A DNA stretch of 64,000 nucleotides, from positions 9,138-73,137 of the forward strand of contig NZ_JBLZFX010000021.1 in NCBI RefSeq assembly GCF_050753345.1, written 5' to 3'. Both the position numbers and the translations under genes were made by a program. Origin of the DNA: Alkalinema pantanalense. Lineage in GTDB: Bacteria; Cyanobacteriota; Cyanobacteriia; Leptolyngbyales; Leptolyngbyaceae. A model generated the notes under the pieces. It made no database searches, had not been told where the DNA came from, and was given only the letters and a program-made list of their open reading frames with translations. Each line of letters opens with the position of its first letter. The first letter of the stretch is position 1. Below are positions 1-7,422 of this stretch, piece after piece.

Positions 1-198
1 ATGCAGAATGGGCGGCTGTAGTGGTGATTGCGCCTGTTGAGGCAGAGTCTCAGTTTGAGTCGGGTCACGGTGTAGTTCACGGTGTAGTTCACGCGATCGT
101 GATGGCAACAACCCCTTGTCTCCCTGGAGGGCTGAGGGACTGGCCGCAGATGCCTGCGATGCCTGCGATGTCGATTGCTGAATCCTGCTAGAACCCAT
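1..198 (-). CDS. 5' part of an unrecognised gene running off the left edge
   Basis: An open frame of 66 codons starts at ATG (196-198, complement) and runs to base 1 without a stop. A strong Shine-Dalgarno TAGGAGG lies 7 bases upstream (complement of 206-210), which makes this a credible real start. The visible N-terminus is polar and rich in Ser, Gln, Ala and Pro, with short duplications (SQASQAS near residue 10, ELHRELHR near residue 37). It shows no signal peptide and no recognisable domain. It looks like a disordered N-terminal extension of a larger protein. I do not recognise the family. The next gene to the right, DUF3493, is on the same strand 364 bases upstream, so co-transcription is possible but not shown. 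Confidence 0.6.
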   Translation of the reverse strand, partial: MGSSRIQQSTSQASQASAASPSALQGDKGLLPSRSRELHRELHRDPTQTETLPQQAQSPLQPPILH

Positions 199-413
199 GA
201 CCCAGCCTCCTAAAGGCACACGATCGCGTTGAATGGGAAAATCTACAGCTTGAAGTTAGCTACGATTATCGCTTGGTTTGATCCAGATCGAGAGATCTTG
301 AAGTAATGTGCTACTTTTCCCATAGGTGTCAATACTTCCCCATAGGTCTCTAAAAAACGTCACGAAAGTTAAAACGTCACAGAAGGGCGATTACAGCTCA
401 ACAGGCCATCCTA

Positions 414-516
414 GGGGAACAGCGCATCAATAAAATCCCAATTGGGTAGGGGTAGGAGAGTAAAAGGGTAGGAGGGTAGGGGAATGAGGAGGGGATATTA
501 TTTCTTTGCAAATCCC
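414..516. repeat. G-rich dispersed repeat, copy A
   Basis: About 103 bp containing GGGTAGGGGTAGG and GGGTAGGAGGGTAGGGG. It is almost identical, in inverted orientation, to 3310-3411 (two mismatches seen by eye). Related but diverged versions lie at 43440-43542 and 54569-54651. Its ends read TTGCAAATCCC and, on the opposite side, GGGGAACAGCGC. The + strand carries five runs of at least three G, a potential G-quadruplex. It lies in the 363 bp gap between the left-edge gene and the DUF3493 gene. No coding function is evident. Confidence 0.85.
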
Positions 517-561
517 TAGGCACGCTTCTTTCAGGCTGTTTGCGTTTAACTTGACTGTTTC

Positions 562-894
562 CTAGGAATTTCTCTGGCGTTCCCGTTTGCGAATGGCCGA
601 GATCGCCTTATCCTTCGATCGTTGATCCCAACGCCACAAGGTCACCATTAACGCCACCACCCCCACTTGCAACGCTAAGTTCGGCAAGGCTGAATCAACG
701 TCACGTCCCGCCAGAAATTGCGCCAGAAAGAAAATGCCACCCACAAATCCCGACGCTCCAAAGGCCACATAGATAAATTGCCGCAACCCACGATAGGGCG
801 CTGTGGCTTCTGCCCGCAGATAGGCATACTTTTCAGGGTCAGATTGGCGCAGAGGGACAGGTTGGGGATCCTCGGGGCGTTGCGGTTCAGACAT
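562..894 (-). CDS. DUF3493 family membrane protein (LPA1-like C-terminal domain)
   Basis: A 110-residue protein. The core LRAEATAPYRGLRQFIYVAF is the hallmark of DUF3493, the domain also found at the C-terminus of the plant LPA1/REP27 photosystem II assembly factor. Two hydrophobic segments follow (about residues 40-60, FGASGFVGGIFFLAQFLAG, and 68-88), and the tail is basic (KAISAIRKRERQR). The N-terminal 20 residues are proline- and acid-rich. From the family, a role in thylakoid or photosystem II biogenesis is plausible, but the cyanobacterial single-domain proteins are poorly characterised. The ATG start is followed directly by a typical N-terminus. It is probably monocistronic. Confidence 0.8.
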   Translation of the reverse strand: MSEPQRPEDPQPVPLRQSDPEKYAYLRAEATAPYRGLRQFIYVAFGASGFVGGIFFLAQFLAGRDVDSALPNLALQVGVVALMVTLWRWDQRSKDKAISAIRKRERQRNS

Positions 895-997
895 GTTATG
901 GGGGCCAATTTAGAGTTTCACTCAACGATATAAACTTATCTTAGAACTTCGGAACGCATTGCTTCACCTCAATTATTCATACAGGAGCCGACAAATC

Positions 998-1042
998 CAG
1001 TAGCCAACAAATCAGTAGCCAACAAATCAGTAGCCAGCAAAT
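998..1042. repeat. Three tandem 15-bp repeats
   Basis: The unit CAGTAGCCAACAAAT occurs three times head to tail (998-1012, 1013-1027, 1028-1042; the last has one change). It lies in the 327 bp gap between the DUF3493 gene and the amidohydrolase gene. Nothing else was recognised in this gap apart from nested ATCGATCG palindromes at about 1126-1146. Confidence 0.8.
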
Positions 1043-1221
1043 CGAGAAAAGCACTTGAAACCCTATAGAGTCAAACACTCTGAAATTTATAGACAGCCAA
1101 ACCCAGAATCCAAACGCGATATTTCGATCGATCGTTTATCGATCGTTTCAGGAGCATCCCTTTCAGGGGTATCTATTTTCTAGCGACCTGTTCGCCCCTA
1201 TCCCATGGCAATCCGATCGCT

Positions 1222-2526
1222 TCACATCAGATCATCCAACTCCGCATAATCCGGTAACGTTGTTTCAATTTGTTTTCCATTGCGTAGCACAATGCGATCG
1301 TGTTGACTGCGAGATAACAGTTCACTAAAGTTACGTGCTTTGAACAGAATCAAATCCGCCCCTAATCCGCCCCCAATCCGCCCCGCCTGAGGCAACCCCA
1401 TCAAATCCGCAGGCGTCATCGTCATCACATTGGGCCAATCCCCATAGGGCCGATCAAGGTGGGCAATCCGTACCGATTGATTGAATACCTCTAACCCATC
1501 ATGATCCCCAAAGCCGTAGAACGGATCACGGCAATTATCACTGGCGATCGCCACCGGAACCCCTGCTTTTTTCAATTCATGCAATCGCGTTACCCCGCGC
1601 CAATAGGGTGTTCGAGTCGCCTGCCGATCCTGGAGATAAAGATTACACATCGGCAAGCTAACAATGCCAATCCCTGCTTTTTTCACCAACGCGATCGTCT
1701 CCGCCGCTTGTTCCGCAGGTTGCACCGCAAGACTACAGCAATGGCCGCAAACCACTTTCCCCTTGTACTTATGCTTAATCACCGCCGCCGCAATGTGATG
1801 CAAACACCGAGACTCCGGATCGCCATTTTCATCCACATGGAAATCCAGCAATAATTTGCGTTGTTTTGCTAATTGAAACACACGATCGATTTGTTGATCC
1901 AAATCCGGATTTGTATAAGCAACACCCCCTAAAATGCCACCCATCTCCGCCACCAAATCCGCTAGCTTTTCCCCTTTCGGCGTCAGGTAATAATCTAACG
2001 AAACCAAGGAAACTGCTTGCAACGTGATGCGATCGTGCCATTCCGCTTGCAATTGCCGTAAGACCTCAAAACTAATTTTTCCCTGTTTATCAGCAGAATC
2101 AATATGGGTACGAATTGCCTGAGTTCCATGGGCATAACTGCATTTCAGGCCAAATTCCATTCGACGATAAACATCCTGTTCATTCCAGCGTTGTTTAGAA
2201 TCTTTTTGAACAGTGGTCAGCGCACCTTCAAATGTTCCATTGGGATTCGGTGCACGGTTCCAAATGTGTCCCTTATCTAAATGGGTGTGCATATCCACAA
2301 AGCAAGGCCACACTATGCCATTCTGTAGATCGATCGACGGCGCACTAAAACTCGTAAACGTCCCCGCCGCCGTAATCGTGCCAATGACCCCATCCTGAAT
2401 TTCAATGTCCACCGCCAGCAAATTGTCGATCGGGGGCTTGCGGGGTGTCCACTTGGATCCCCCTAGGATTAACGAAGCGGGAACATGGGCGTTACGAAGC
2501 CAATAGTGATTAGAATCAAACAACAT
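1222..2526 (-). CDS. Cytosine deaminase-like metal-dependent amidohydrolase
   Basis: A 434-residue protein of the amidohydrolase superfamily, closest in layout to CodA (cytosine deaminase). The first metal motif is DMHTHLDKG at about residues 77-85. The later ligands fit DFHVDENGD (second His), VVCGHCCSLA (third His) and IASDNCRDPFY (catalytic Asp region). This order HxH...H...H...D is that of the CodA/TrzN branch. Family members deaminate cytosine, isocytosine, creatinine or related rings in nucleobase salvage. The exact substrate cannot be told from sequence. ATG start; length fits the family (about 400-430). It is flanked by the inverted pair of G-rich repeats (copies A and B), together with the exported-protein gene divergent from it. 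Confidence 0.85.
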   Translation of the reverse strand: MLFDSNHYWLRNAHVPASLILGGSKWTPRKPPIDNLLAVDIEIQDGVIGTITAAGTFTSFSAPSIDLQNGIVWPCFVDMHTHLDKGHIWNRAPNPNGTFEGALTTVQKDSKQRWNEQDVYRRMEFGLKCSYAHGTQAIRTHIDSADKQGKISFEVLRQLQAEWHDRITLQAVSLVSLDYYLTPKGEKLADLVAEMGGILGGVAYTNPDLDQQIDRVFQLAKQRKLLLDFHVDENGDPESRCLHHIAAAVIKHKYKGKVVCGHCCSLAVQPAEQAAETIALVKKAGIGIVSLPMCNLYLQDRQATRTPYWRGVTRLHELKKAGVPVAIASDNCRDPFYGFGDHDGLEVFNQSVRIAHLDRPYGDWPNVMTMTPADLMGLPQAGRIGGGLGADLILFKARNFSELLSRSQHDRIVLRNGKQIETTLPDYAELDDLM

Positions 2527-2599
2527 GGATGAAATCTGTCAAAAGGCTAGGGCTGGAATCCGTCAAAAGGCTAAAGAGTTAAGCGCTCTCAAGAATTAA

Positions 2600-2631
2600 G
2601 CACACTGAAAACACACTGAAAGCACACTGAA
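2600..2631. repeat. Tandem 11-bp repeats in divergent promoter region
   Basis: The motif CACACTGAAA recurs three times in succession (GCACACTGAAA, ACACACTGAAA, GCACACTGAA). It lies in the 291 bp gap between the divergent amidohydrolase and exported-protein genes. An operator function is possible but unsupported. The same gap is otherwise AT-rich and carries the leader of the exported protein. Confidence 0.6.
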
Positions 2632-2817
2632 TCCGATGATCGCACGAAATGAGAGCTTTCCAGCACGCTGCCCTGGCGAAGCAGGCTAGAACAAGCGGAT
2701 TCATCCCAAAAATTAATTCTCGTTTTCCACAAATTATCTCCCCACAACCGACTCTAAATTTGCCGTGTCATAATTTAATCAAGCCAAAATAATTGATATT
2801 TGAAAAGGAGACGGGTC

Positions 2818-3309
2818 ATGTTGTGGAAAGGCTTAAGAACACTGCACTCCCTCGGAATTATCACGATCGCCACGCTGGCACTCGTGGCCCTTGAGCAGGT
2901 ATGGCCCTCTGCTGCAATGGCCAATCCTCAGCCGATCGATGAACTGCCCATGACCAAAACGAAGGAAGCGGAGAAGTCCAATGAGGAGTTTTGGGTGCCC
3001 GCAGCTCGCGTGGATCTCCAAAAACCTGCCAAAATTCAACTCATTAACAAAACCCAAGAAACCCTAGAATACCTGATTACCACCCACACCAATTTTCGAC
3101 GGCTAGCCCCTGGCCAATCGGTCATGCTCAGCGACTTTCAGCCCCCCGTTTTTGTCAATATCAACTCTCTACGGGATAGCGGCAATGTGGAATACAGCGT
3201 CACCGTTGATAAATCAAGCAATGTGGCAAATGTTGAAATTAAACCCACGATCGGCCAAGGCAACCGTACCCTCAATTTAGATAAAACTGGGGCCATTTAT
3301 CTGTATTAA
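2818..3309 (+). CDS. Exported protein of unknown function
   Basis: About 163 residues from ATG 2818. AAGGAG at 2805-2810 sits 7 bases upstream and decides this start; an in-frame TTG at 2800 would overlap the ribosome binding site. The N-terminus is a signal peptide: basic start, hydrophobic core IITIATLALVALEQV, then a likely cleavage after AAMA-N near residue 35. The mature part contains a compact beta-rich domain (about residues 60-160; AKIQLINKTQETLEYLI, RRLAPGQSVML) that resembles small beta-sandwich exported proteins seen in cyanobacteria. I do not recognise a named family. It is divergent from the amidohydrolase gene and ends directly at repeat copy B. Function unknown. Confidence 0.7.
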   Translation: MLWKGLRTLHSLGIITIATLALVALEQVWPSAAMANPQPIDELPMTKTKEAEKSNEEFWVPAARVDLQKPAKIQLINKTQETLEYLITTHTNFRRLAPGQSVMLSDFQPPVFVNINSLRDSGNVEYSVTVDKSSNVANVEIKPTIGQGNRTLNLDKTGAIYLY

Positions 3310-3411
3310 GGGATTTGCAAAGAAATAATATCCCCTCTTCATTCCCCTACCCTCCTACCCTTTTACTCTCCTACCCCTACCCAATTGGGATTTTATTGAT
3401 GCACTGTTCCC
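3310..3411. repeat. G-rich dispersed repeat, copy B (inverted relative to copy A)
   Basis: This is the reverse complement of 414-516 with only two differences seen. It starts one base after the stop codon of the exported-protein gene and so also forms its 3' untranslated region. The conserved ends are GGGATTTGCAAAGAAATAAT and ATTTTATTGATGCACTGTTC. The C-rich strand is on top here, so transcripts from the upstream gene would carry the C-rich strand. Confidence 0.9.
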
Positions 3412-3471
3412 TAAAGCTGCATTCAGATTGCTACATCAAGCCGCCCTATTCCAACGGCTAACCCAGGAACT

Positions 3472-5037
3472 TTATCCGATCTCCACCCGCTGCAAGTCCC
3501 GAAAGCCATTGATAAATTCAATCACCTGTTCTAAGCTCGCCGCCTGGAACTCCGGCAGTATATTGGCTTGGAATTCATCCATTTCTCGGAAAAAGGGCAC
3601 CGATCGTCTGCCAAACATGGGATTGCTATAGATGGTCAAGCGTTGTCCATCCGCATTCACCAATATTGTTTGGGTCGGAGATTGGAAAAAGGGCAATTTT
3701 TGAGCGGCTAAGGGAATGGCTTGCAGCAGGCGATCGCGATTGACTTGTTGGGTATTGTGGCTGAGCAACTTAATCATCATTTGGTATTGCTGCAATTGCT
3801 CATTACTTTGGTGAAACACCCGACTGGGAATCATTTTCAGTAGGGAAGTTAAATTTTGATGGGTCGATCGAGCATCTTCAAAGGGCAAGATCGCTGCATA
3901 GGCAATCAGAAAGAGATGCGTATCCTGCGTTAGTTCAAACCGTAAAACCGTACGCCCCCGATGAATCGTAATATTGGGTGGTTGCATGGCCAATGTGGTT
4001 TGCCGTGTCAACTGTTGGTACGTCACAATCAGCGCACTGTAGGACTCTGGATCTAGCCGATCGTTAATCGTCACTTCCACCGTTGGCGGCACCCGGTAGA
4101 AAAATTCATAGGCATCATTGCTGCTAAATTGATAGGTTTTACTGCGATCGCCATTTTGACTTAAATCAATCCAACGGCAGTTAATATCCTCTACCTTTGG
4201 GCCAAAGGGCAATGTATCGTAAAGTTTAGCGCCTGTCAGTTGCGCGCCCGTCAGATCTGCCCCAGCCCAATCCACCCCCGATAGGTTAGCCCGCGTCAAA
4301 TCCACATGCACTAGCGTGGTATTCAACAACGTAGCATGGCTTAAATCTGCCCCCGTTAAATTGGCCCCGCTGAGAATCGCCCCACTTAAATCCGCCCAGC
4401 GCAAATCTGCCCCACTTAAATCCGCCCAGCGCAAGTTGGCTCCTGTCAGATTGACCCCTTGCAAAATCGTCCGACTCAGATTTGCTTGCCGCAGCTCCGT
4501 TTGACGCAAATTTGCCCCGCTGAGATTCGCTCCACTCAGGTCACAACTGTGTAGTATTGCCTGTTCTAAATTAGCCGCCGTCAACACCGCCCGACGCAGA
4601 TCAGCTCGACTCAAATTAGCCCGACTCAGGTTGGTACAGCGCAACTTCGCATCCCGCAGATCCGCTGCTGACAGGTTTGCCCGTTGCAACTGTGCCCGAC
4701 TCAGATCCGCCCGCTCCAGTTCCGACTTAATCAGATGGGCTTGAATCAAATTAGTTTCACTCAAATCGGCTAGAGACAGGTTCGCAACATTCAAGCAAGC
4801 TTGTTGCAGGTTAGCCCGGTGCAGATTGGCTCCATTCAACTTAGTCACATTGAGCTTGGCACGACTGAGATTGGTCTGACTCAGGTTGGCACTAGTGAGA
4901 TTAACCACCGTAAGATTTGCAGCCCCCAGATCAGCACCACTTAAATTGGCACCACTCAGATTGGCTTCATTAAGAGTAATAGAACCAAAATCTCGCTTTC
5001 CGATCGCGTACTGCTCTAATAATTCCTCAGGACTCAT
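3472..5037 (-). CDS. Pentapeptide-repeat protein with extra C-terminal domain
   Basis: A 521-residue protein. Residues about 1-20 carry the LLEQYAIGKRDF leader common to cyanobacterial pentapeptide proteins. Residues about 20-280 are an almost unbroken run of A(N/D)LSX pentapeptides, expected to form a right-handed quadrilateral beta helix. The C-terminal half (about 285-521) has no repeats. It contains a beta-rich part (YEFFYRVPPTVEVTIND, TIHRGRTVLRFEL) and then a helical part, suggesting a separate domain of unknown function. No signal peptide or membrane segment is seen, so it is probably cytosolic. Family roles are mostly unknown. ATG start. The gene is divergent from tyrA. Confidence 0.85.
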   Translation of the reverse strand: MSPEELLEQYAIGKRDFGSITLNEANLSGANLSGADLGAANLTVVNLTSANLSQTNLSRAKLNVTKLNGANLHRANLQQACLNVANLSLADLSETNLIQAHLIKSELERADLSRAQLQRANLSAADLRDAKLRCTNLSRANLSRADLRRAVLTAANLEQAILHSCDLSGANLSGANLRQTELRQANLSRTILQGVNLTGANLRWADLSGADLRWADLSGAILSGANLTGADLSHATLLNTTLVHVDLTRANLSGVDWAGADLTGAQLTGAKLYDTLPFGPKVEDINCRWIDLSQNGDRSKTYQFSSNDAYEFFYRVPPTVEVTINDRLDPESYSALIVTYQQLTRQTTLAMQPPNITIHRGRTVLRFELTQDTHLFLIAYAAILPFEDARSTHQNLTSLLKMIPSRVFHQSNEQLQQYQMMIKLLSHNTQQVNRDRLLQAIPLAAQKLPFFQSPTQTILVNADGQRLTIYSNPMFGRRSVPFFREMDEFQANILPEFQAASLEQVIEFINGFRDLQRVEIG

Positions 5038-5186
5038 TAGTGATCCCCTGACCCAGATGGCGCATTATGTGTGAATTAATTAGTGCTAGCGTTCCCCAGT
5101 CCATTACTGAACTCGCTAAATAAGCTTAGTCAAAGAAAACCCTAGAACGGAGTTTGTCCCCATGGGAAACTAGAAAGGGAGACCAG

Positions 5187-6236
5187 ATGCCTATCGGCTC
5201 CCTTTTGAACACCCCACTTGGAAGACCCAGACAACGGGATATGACTGAACTATCTAAGAGCACTGATGGGACTCGCAACTTGCATCGCACGGATTTAATC
5301 GATACAGCTTTGGACAACACAGCTTTAGACAACACAGCTTTAGACAACACAGCTTTAGACAACACGATGGATAAGGCTGACAAGGTAAGCACGGTTGGTA
5401 TTGTGGGTTTAGGGCTAATCGGAGGATCATTAGGGCTAGATTTACGATCGCAGGGATACCGAGTCATTGGTGCCAGTCAACGGGCATCTACCTGCGAAAC
5501 CGCAGAAGCTCGAGGCGTTGTCGATCGTGCAAGTCCCGATTTAGCCATCCTTGCAGAAGCTGAAGTTATCTTTCTATGCACCCCTCTTGCCCACCTAGAA
5601 TCAACGACGCAACGCTTGATTCCGTATCTTAATGCAGAAACGATTCTGACAGATGTGGGTTCTGTTAAGACTCCGATTGTAGAGTCAATTCAAGCTTTGT
5701 GGAAGAACTTTGTGGGCGGACATCCCATGGCCGGCACCGCTGAAAGTGGAATTAACGCTGCCATCCCTAATTTATTTGCAGGCAATCCCTACGTATTCAC
5801 CCCAACCCCAGAAACCCCCACTAGGGTAATCACAGTGGTGAGCGCGATTGCCCAAGATCTCGGTGCCATCCTGTATCGCGCTACGCCAGAAGCCCACGAT
5901 CGCGCCGTCGCTTGGATTTCCCATAGTCCAGTCATAATCAGTGCCAGCCTAATTGCTGCTTGCCTAGAAGAGCCGGATACTGAAGTCCTTCAACTCGCGC
6001 AAAATCTAGCCAGTTCTGGCTTTCGGGATACCAGCCGTGTGGGAGGTGGCAATCCAGAACTGGGCTTACTAATGGCACAACTGAATCGATCGAACGTCCT
6101 ACAATCGCTGCATGCCTATCGTCAACAGTTAGATCACGTAATCCAGCACATCCAACAGGAAAACTGGGAAACGCTAGAACTAATCTTGAGGAAAACGCAA
6201 GCAGAAAGACCAAAATTTCTGCGGGAATCAACTTGA
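5187..6236 (+). CDS. tyrA: Prephenate/arogenate dehydrogenase
   Basis: A TyrA-family NAD(P)-dependent dehydrogenase of tyrosine synthesis. The Rossmann motif VGIVGLGLIGGSLG lies just after residue 65. Later motifs are LCTPLAHLE, LTDVGSVK, GGHPMAGTAESG and the C-terminal helical dimer domain with AWISHSPVIISASL. Cyanobacterial relatives usually act on arogenate and are about 280 residues. This frame is longer because about 60 residues precede the Rossmann fold. They contain four perfect or near-perfect ALDNT repeats. The start is uncertain. ATG 5187 has GGGAG 5 bases upstream and is chosen. ATG 5367 (MDKADKVSTVG) would give a protein of family-typical 290 residues but has no ribosome binding site. 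TTG 5154 is also open. Confidence 0.88.
   Translation: MPIGSLLNTPLGRPRQRDMTELSKSTDGTRNLHRTDLIDTALDNTALDNTALDNTALDNTMDKADKVSTVGIVGLGLIGGSLGLDLRSQGYRVIGASQRASTCETAEARGVVDRASPDLAILAEAEVIFLCTPLAHLESTTQRLIPYLNAETILTDVGSVKTPIVESIQALWKNFVGGHPMAGTAESGINAAIPNLFAGNPYVFTPTPETPTRVITVVSAIAQDLGAILYRATPEAHDRAVAWISHSPVIISASLIAACLEEPDTEVLQLAQNLASSGFRDTSRVGGGNPELGLLMAQLNRSNVLQSLHAYRQQLDHVIQHIQQENWETLELILRKTQAERPKFLREST
5304..5363 (+). repeat. Four tandem 15-bp repeats inside the tyrA 5' region
   Basis: The unit ACAGCTTTAGACAAC occurs four times without spacers (5304-5318, 5319-5333, 5334-5348, 5349-5363; one G/A difference in the first). It is in frame and encodes TALDN units. It ends three bases before the alternative tyrA start ATG at 5367. 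Because 15 is a multiple of three, changes in copy number would not break the frame. Confidence 0.95.
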
Positions 6237-6438
6237 CCCAAAGTGCTGAGTATTGATCCAACATTTTACTGAGAGAAGTTAGCCAAACTTCCTGGGATGA
6301 ACAGATCATGCTGTGAAACACTGCCTGGAGACACCCAAATTAATTGTGGGAAACCATCCCAAAGAACAGGCTTAAGTCATCAATGCCATCACTTAGAGCA
6401 ACACCCTCACCAATTAGCACTAGACAGCGAATTTAGCA

Positions 6439-7002
6439 CTAGAGGGCGGATTGCAACTCATCCAGTTTGGCCAGAACCTCTCGGCTATGCACGATCGGGT
6501 TGACACCTAGAAAAATCGATCGCAGGTTCCCCTCAGGATCCACAAGAAAGGTATGCCGTGCGGAACGAATTCCCAGCCAGGATCCATAGGCTTTGCTCAC
6601 AGTGCCACCTTGATCGGCGAGCAGGGGAAATTTGAGGCCCTCAGAGTCACAAAACTCTGCATGGGAGTTCACAGAATCAGCACTGATACCCAAAATTTGC
6701 GTATTCCGCTGACGGTAGGCGGGTAAATCCTGCTGGAACTTACGGGCTTCGATCGTGCAACCAGACGTAAAATCCTGGGGATAGAAATAGGCCACGACCC
6801 ACTGTCCACGATAATCAGCCAAGTGCACTTCACCTTCCCCCGTCGTCGCAGGCAGGGTAAAGTCTGGAGCTGGTTGATCGATCGGAGGCAACTTGCCGCC
6901 CATGGCTTGTGCTGCTTGCGGCAGTAGCCCCATCGTTCCAAGCACCAGCACGGTTGTCAAAATAACGGTCAAACACCAGCGAAGGCGCGATCGAGACCAC
7001 AT
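6439..7002 (-). CDS. Secreted or thylakoid-lumen peroxiredoxin, PrxQ/BCP type
   Basis: A 187-residue thiol peroxidase. The signal peptide (about residues 1-33, RSRLRWCLTVILTTVLVLG then LPQAAQA) points to export across the thylakoid or cell membrane. The peroxidatic cysteine is in DFTSGCTIEARKF. The usual PrxQ resolving cysteine five residues later is Arg here. A second cysteine, in SHAEFCDSEG, is 36 residues downstream, matching the alternative PrxQ subgroup with the resolving cysteine in helix alpha 3. The fold continues with PLLADQGGTVSKAYG and HTFLVDPEG. ATG start with GGGAGAA upstream. It reduces hydrogen peroxide or organic peroxides with thioredoxin-type donors, by family. It is convergent with tyrA. 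Confidence 0.9.
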   Translation of the reverse strand: MWSRSRLRWCLTVILTTVLVLGTMGLLPQAAQAMGGKLPPIDQPAPDFTLPATTGEGEVHLADYRGQWVVAYFYPQDFTSGCTIEARKFQQDLPAYRQRNTQILGISADSVNSHAEFCDSEGLKFPLLADQGGTVSKAYGSWLGIRSARHTFLVDPEGNLRSIFLGVNPIVHSREVLAKLDELQSAL

Positions 7003-7055
7003 AAAATTTCTCCCAATAATCTCAACGAGCTTAATTCCATCCCAAGTCTCAATTT

Positions 7056-7147
7056 GCCCTCATCCTCCAACCCCTTCTCCCAAACTAGAAGAAGGAGAAC
7101 CAGACCCAAATCCCTCTCCCGTTTTGGGAGGCATTTAGGATGAGGGC
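7056..7147. repeat. Intergenic inverted-repeat element (GCCCTCATCCT ends)
   Basis: Terminal arms GCCCTCATCCT (7056-7066) and AGGATGAGGGC (7137-7147) are perfect inverted repeats. The interior is CCCTTCTCCC... and CCCTCTCCCGTTTTGGGAG. Translated, it gives the spurious PHPPTPSP-like peptide that I recognise from many cyanobacterial intergenic regions. It lies in the 420 bp gap between the peroxiredoxin gene and pdxJ. It is probably a non-autonomous mobile or folded-RNA element. Confidence 0.75.
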
Positions 7148-7422
7148 TACAAAAGCGAGATGCGCCGAAGGAGCTATTTATTGAATAAACTCTTTACTTA
7201 ACTTTACAAAGATTGCTTTACATCGATCGCGTAATTTTCTCAAAATGGGAGTCCTTGGGGGTTAAACCGCCGATCCCGTCAGCCTTAATCTGCTCAGGAA
7301 GGGGTCGTCAGGAAGAGCGATTTATTCATCTCTGGATTGTTTTATGATTATTTAGTTTTATATCCGAGAGCCCAATTCATCCGGTAAAATTGGATCCTGT
7401 CAATTTCAGGAGAGTCCTAGCC

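Noticed and set aside
5154..5186. TTG 5154 as start of tyrA
   Set aside because: It lies before the GGGAG ribosome site that serves ATG 5187, and adds only unconserved residues.
6893..7138. 81-codon frame with PHPPTPSP peptide
   Set aside because: It is translation of the intergenic inverted repeat across the peroxiredoxin start; a well-known false gene in cyanobacteria.
7390..7422. Upstream start for pdxJ
   Set aside because: The 11 extra residues are unconserved and the ribosome site AGGAG lies inside them, serving TTG 7423.
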